Assembly (NCBI GenBank): GCA_018378775.1
Contig: JAGZWV010000041.1
Coordinates: forward strand, 1-21,770
DNA from: Collinsella sp.
GTDB lineage: Bacteria > Actinomycetota > Coriobacteriia > Coriobacteriales > Coriobacteriaceae
DNA: 21,770 nt
Direction: 5' to 3'
Below the pieces are notes generated by a model. That model saw only the letters and a list, made by a program, of their open reading frames with translations. It had not been told where the DNA came from and ran no database searches. Below are positions 21,265 to 21,770 of the stretch, in pieces. The position numbers and the translations under genes are program-made. How positions within the stretch are numbered: the first letter of the stretch is position 1; each line of letters starts with the position of its first letter.

Positions 21265-21770
21265 TTAGTAGCCAGAGTCGTAGCGCTGCGCAGCGATGAC
21301 CTTCTCGATCTCGGCGAGGCCGAGGAAGCGGTCGCCGAGCATATGCTTGCGCCAGAGGGGCCTGAAGCAGTGAAGCATGCGGCGGTACATCTCGAGGCGG
21401 GGACCATGCGAGTTCCCGCCATCCGAATACTTCCTCAGGGGCTCCGCGAGCTCCTCATAGCGCTTGTCCGCAAGGAGGTGCTTCACGTAGCCGGCGAGAC
21501 GCCCCTCCTCCATGTCGTTGTAGTCGAAGCCTTGAGGCGAGATGTCGCGCTCGTCCACCTCGGCCTTCTCATCTTCAGGCAGGTCCTCGTATGAGGCCCT
21601 GAGGACGCCGAACATGTCGAGGATGTCGTACAGTTCCTCGCAGCGGGAGTTGGGAATCTCCGGTCGAAGCACGGCGAATGCCTCCGGGTACTCGCGCACG
21701 TAGCCCTTCTCGAATATCTGTGCATTGCGCTTGTGGTAGGCGGCATCCTCCTCGTACTCCGAGAGGGCGG
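21265..21770 (-). CDS. YfbU family protein, N-terminus cut by the window edge
   Basis: At least 167 residues in an open frame that runs off the right edge; only about 15-20 N-terminal residues seem to be missing compared with the family (about 165-190). Matching family features are the early EEDAAYHKRNAQIFEKGY, the central ELYDILDMFGVLRASY, the segment QGFDYNDMEEGRLAGYVKHL, MYRRMLHCFRPLW and the C-terminal LGLAEIEKVIAAQ. YfbU has no firmly established function. In this segment it sits beside toxin-antitoxin and Abi genes. The true start lies beyond position 21770; an internal GTG at 21699 is unlikely because conserved sequence precedes it. Confidence 0.8.
   Translation of the reverse strand, partial: ALSEYEEDAAYHKRNAQIFEKGYVREYPEAFAVLRPEIPNSRCEELYDILDMFGVLRASYEDLPEDEKAEVDERDISPQGFDYNDMEEGRLAGYVKHLLADKRYEELAEPLRKYSDGGNSHGPRLEMYRRMLHCFRPLWRKHMLGDRFLGLAEIEKVIAAQRYDSGY

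Overview
The window is a GC-rich bacterial chromosome segment. Gene content, gene order and protein character suggest a gut Coriobacteriia (Actinomycetota), most likely Collinsella or a close relative. That placement is inference from family resemblance, not from a search.

Region 1 (1-290) holds a cluster of small hairpins, then a minus-strand tRNA-Pro(GGG) with its own candidate promoter and terminator. Region 2 (297-17389) is one long, tightly packed minus-strand housekeeping array. In transcription order it reads: ABC-F ATPase, a 98-residue membrane protein, M50 site-2 protease, scpA, scpB, rluB-type pseudouridine synthase, cmk, plsC, ispH, a DUF512 radical-SAM protein, der, plsY, gpsA, rpe, cysteine desulfurase, Nif3-like protein, zinc-ribbon coiled-coil protein and coaBC. 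Most junctions overlap or are under 20 nt apart, so translational coupling is likely. The themes are ribosome and RNA function (ABC-F, RluB, Der), chromosome segregation (ScpA/ScpB), phospholipid synthesis (GpsA, PlsY, PlsC), cofactor and isoprenoid supply (CoaBC, IspH, cysteine desulfurase) and nucleotide or pentose metabolism (Cmk, Rpe).

Region 3 (17365-18220) is a rearranged tRNA cluster. It has an intact CAU tRNA, an intact tRNA-Val(CAC), and a 151-bp direct repeat (two mismatches, offset 405 bp). Each repeat copy carries a terminator and only the 3' part of a tRNA-Ala(GGC); the second copy also carries an orphan start of the ABC-F gene. This looks like a scar of integration or duplication at a tRNA gene.

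Region 4 (18309-21770) is an accessory, defence-like segment. It contains a DUF3825 gene, a MntA/HepT-type (MNT/HEPN) toxin-antitoxin pair, an Abi-family gene broken by an internal deletion, a probable structured RNA with terminator just ahead of that Abi gene, a short unidentified gene remnant, and a YfbU-family gene cut by the right edge.

The most interesting observations are the perfect 15-bp in-frame duplication inside the HepT active-site motif, the RNA-terminator-Abi arrangement with a decayed protein gene, and the doubly truncated tRNA-Ala in the 151-bp repeat.
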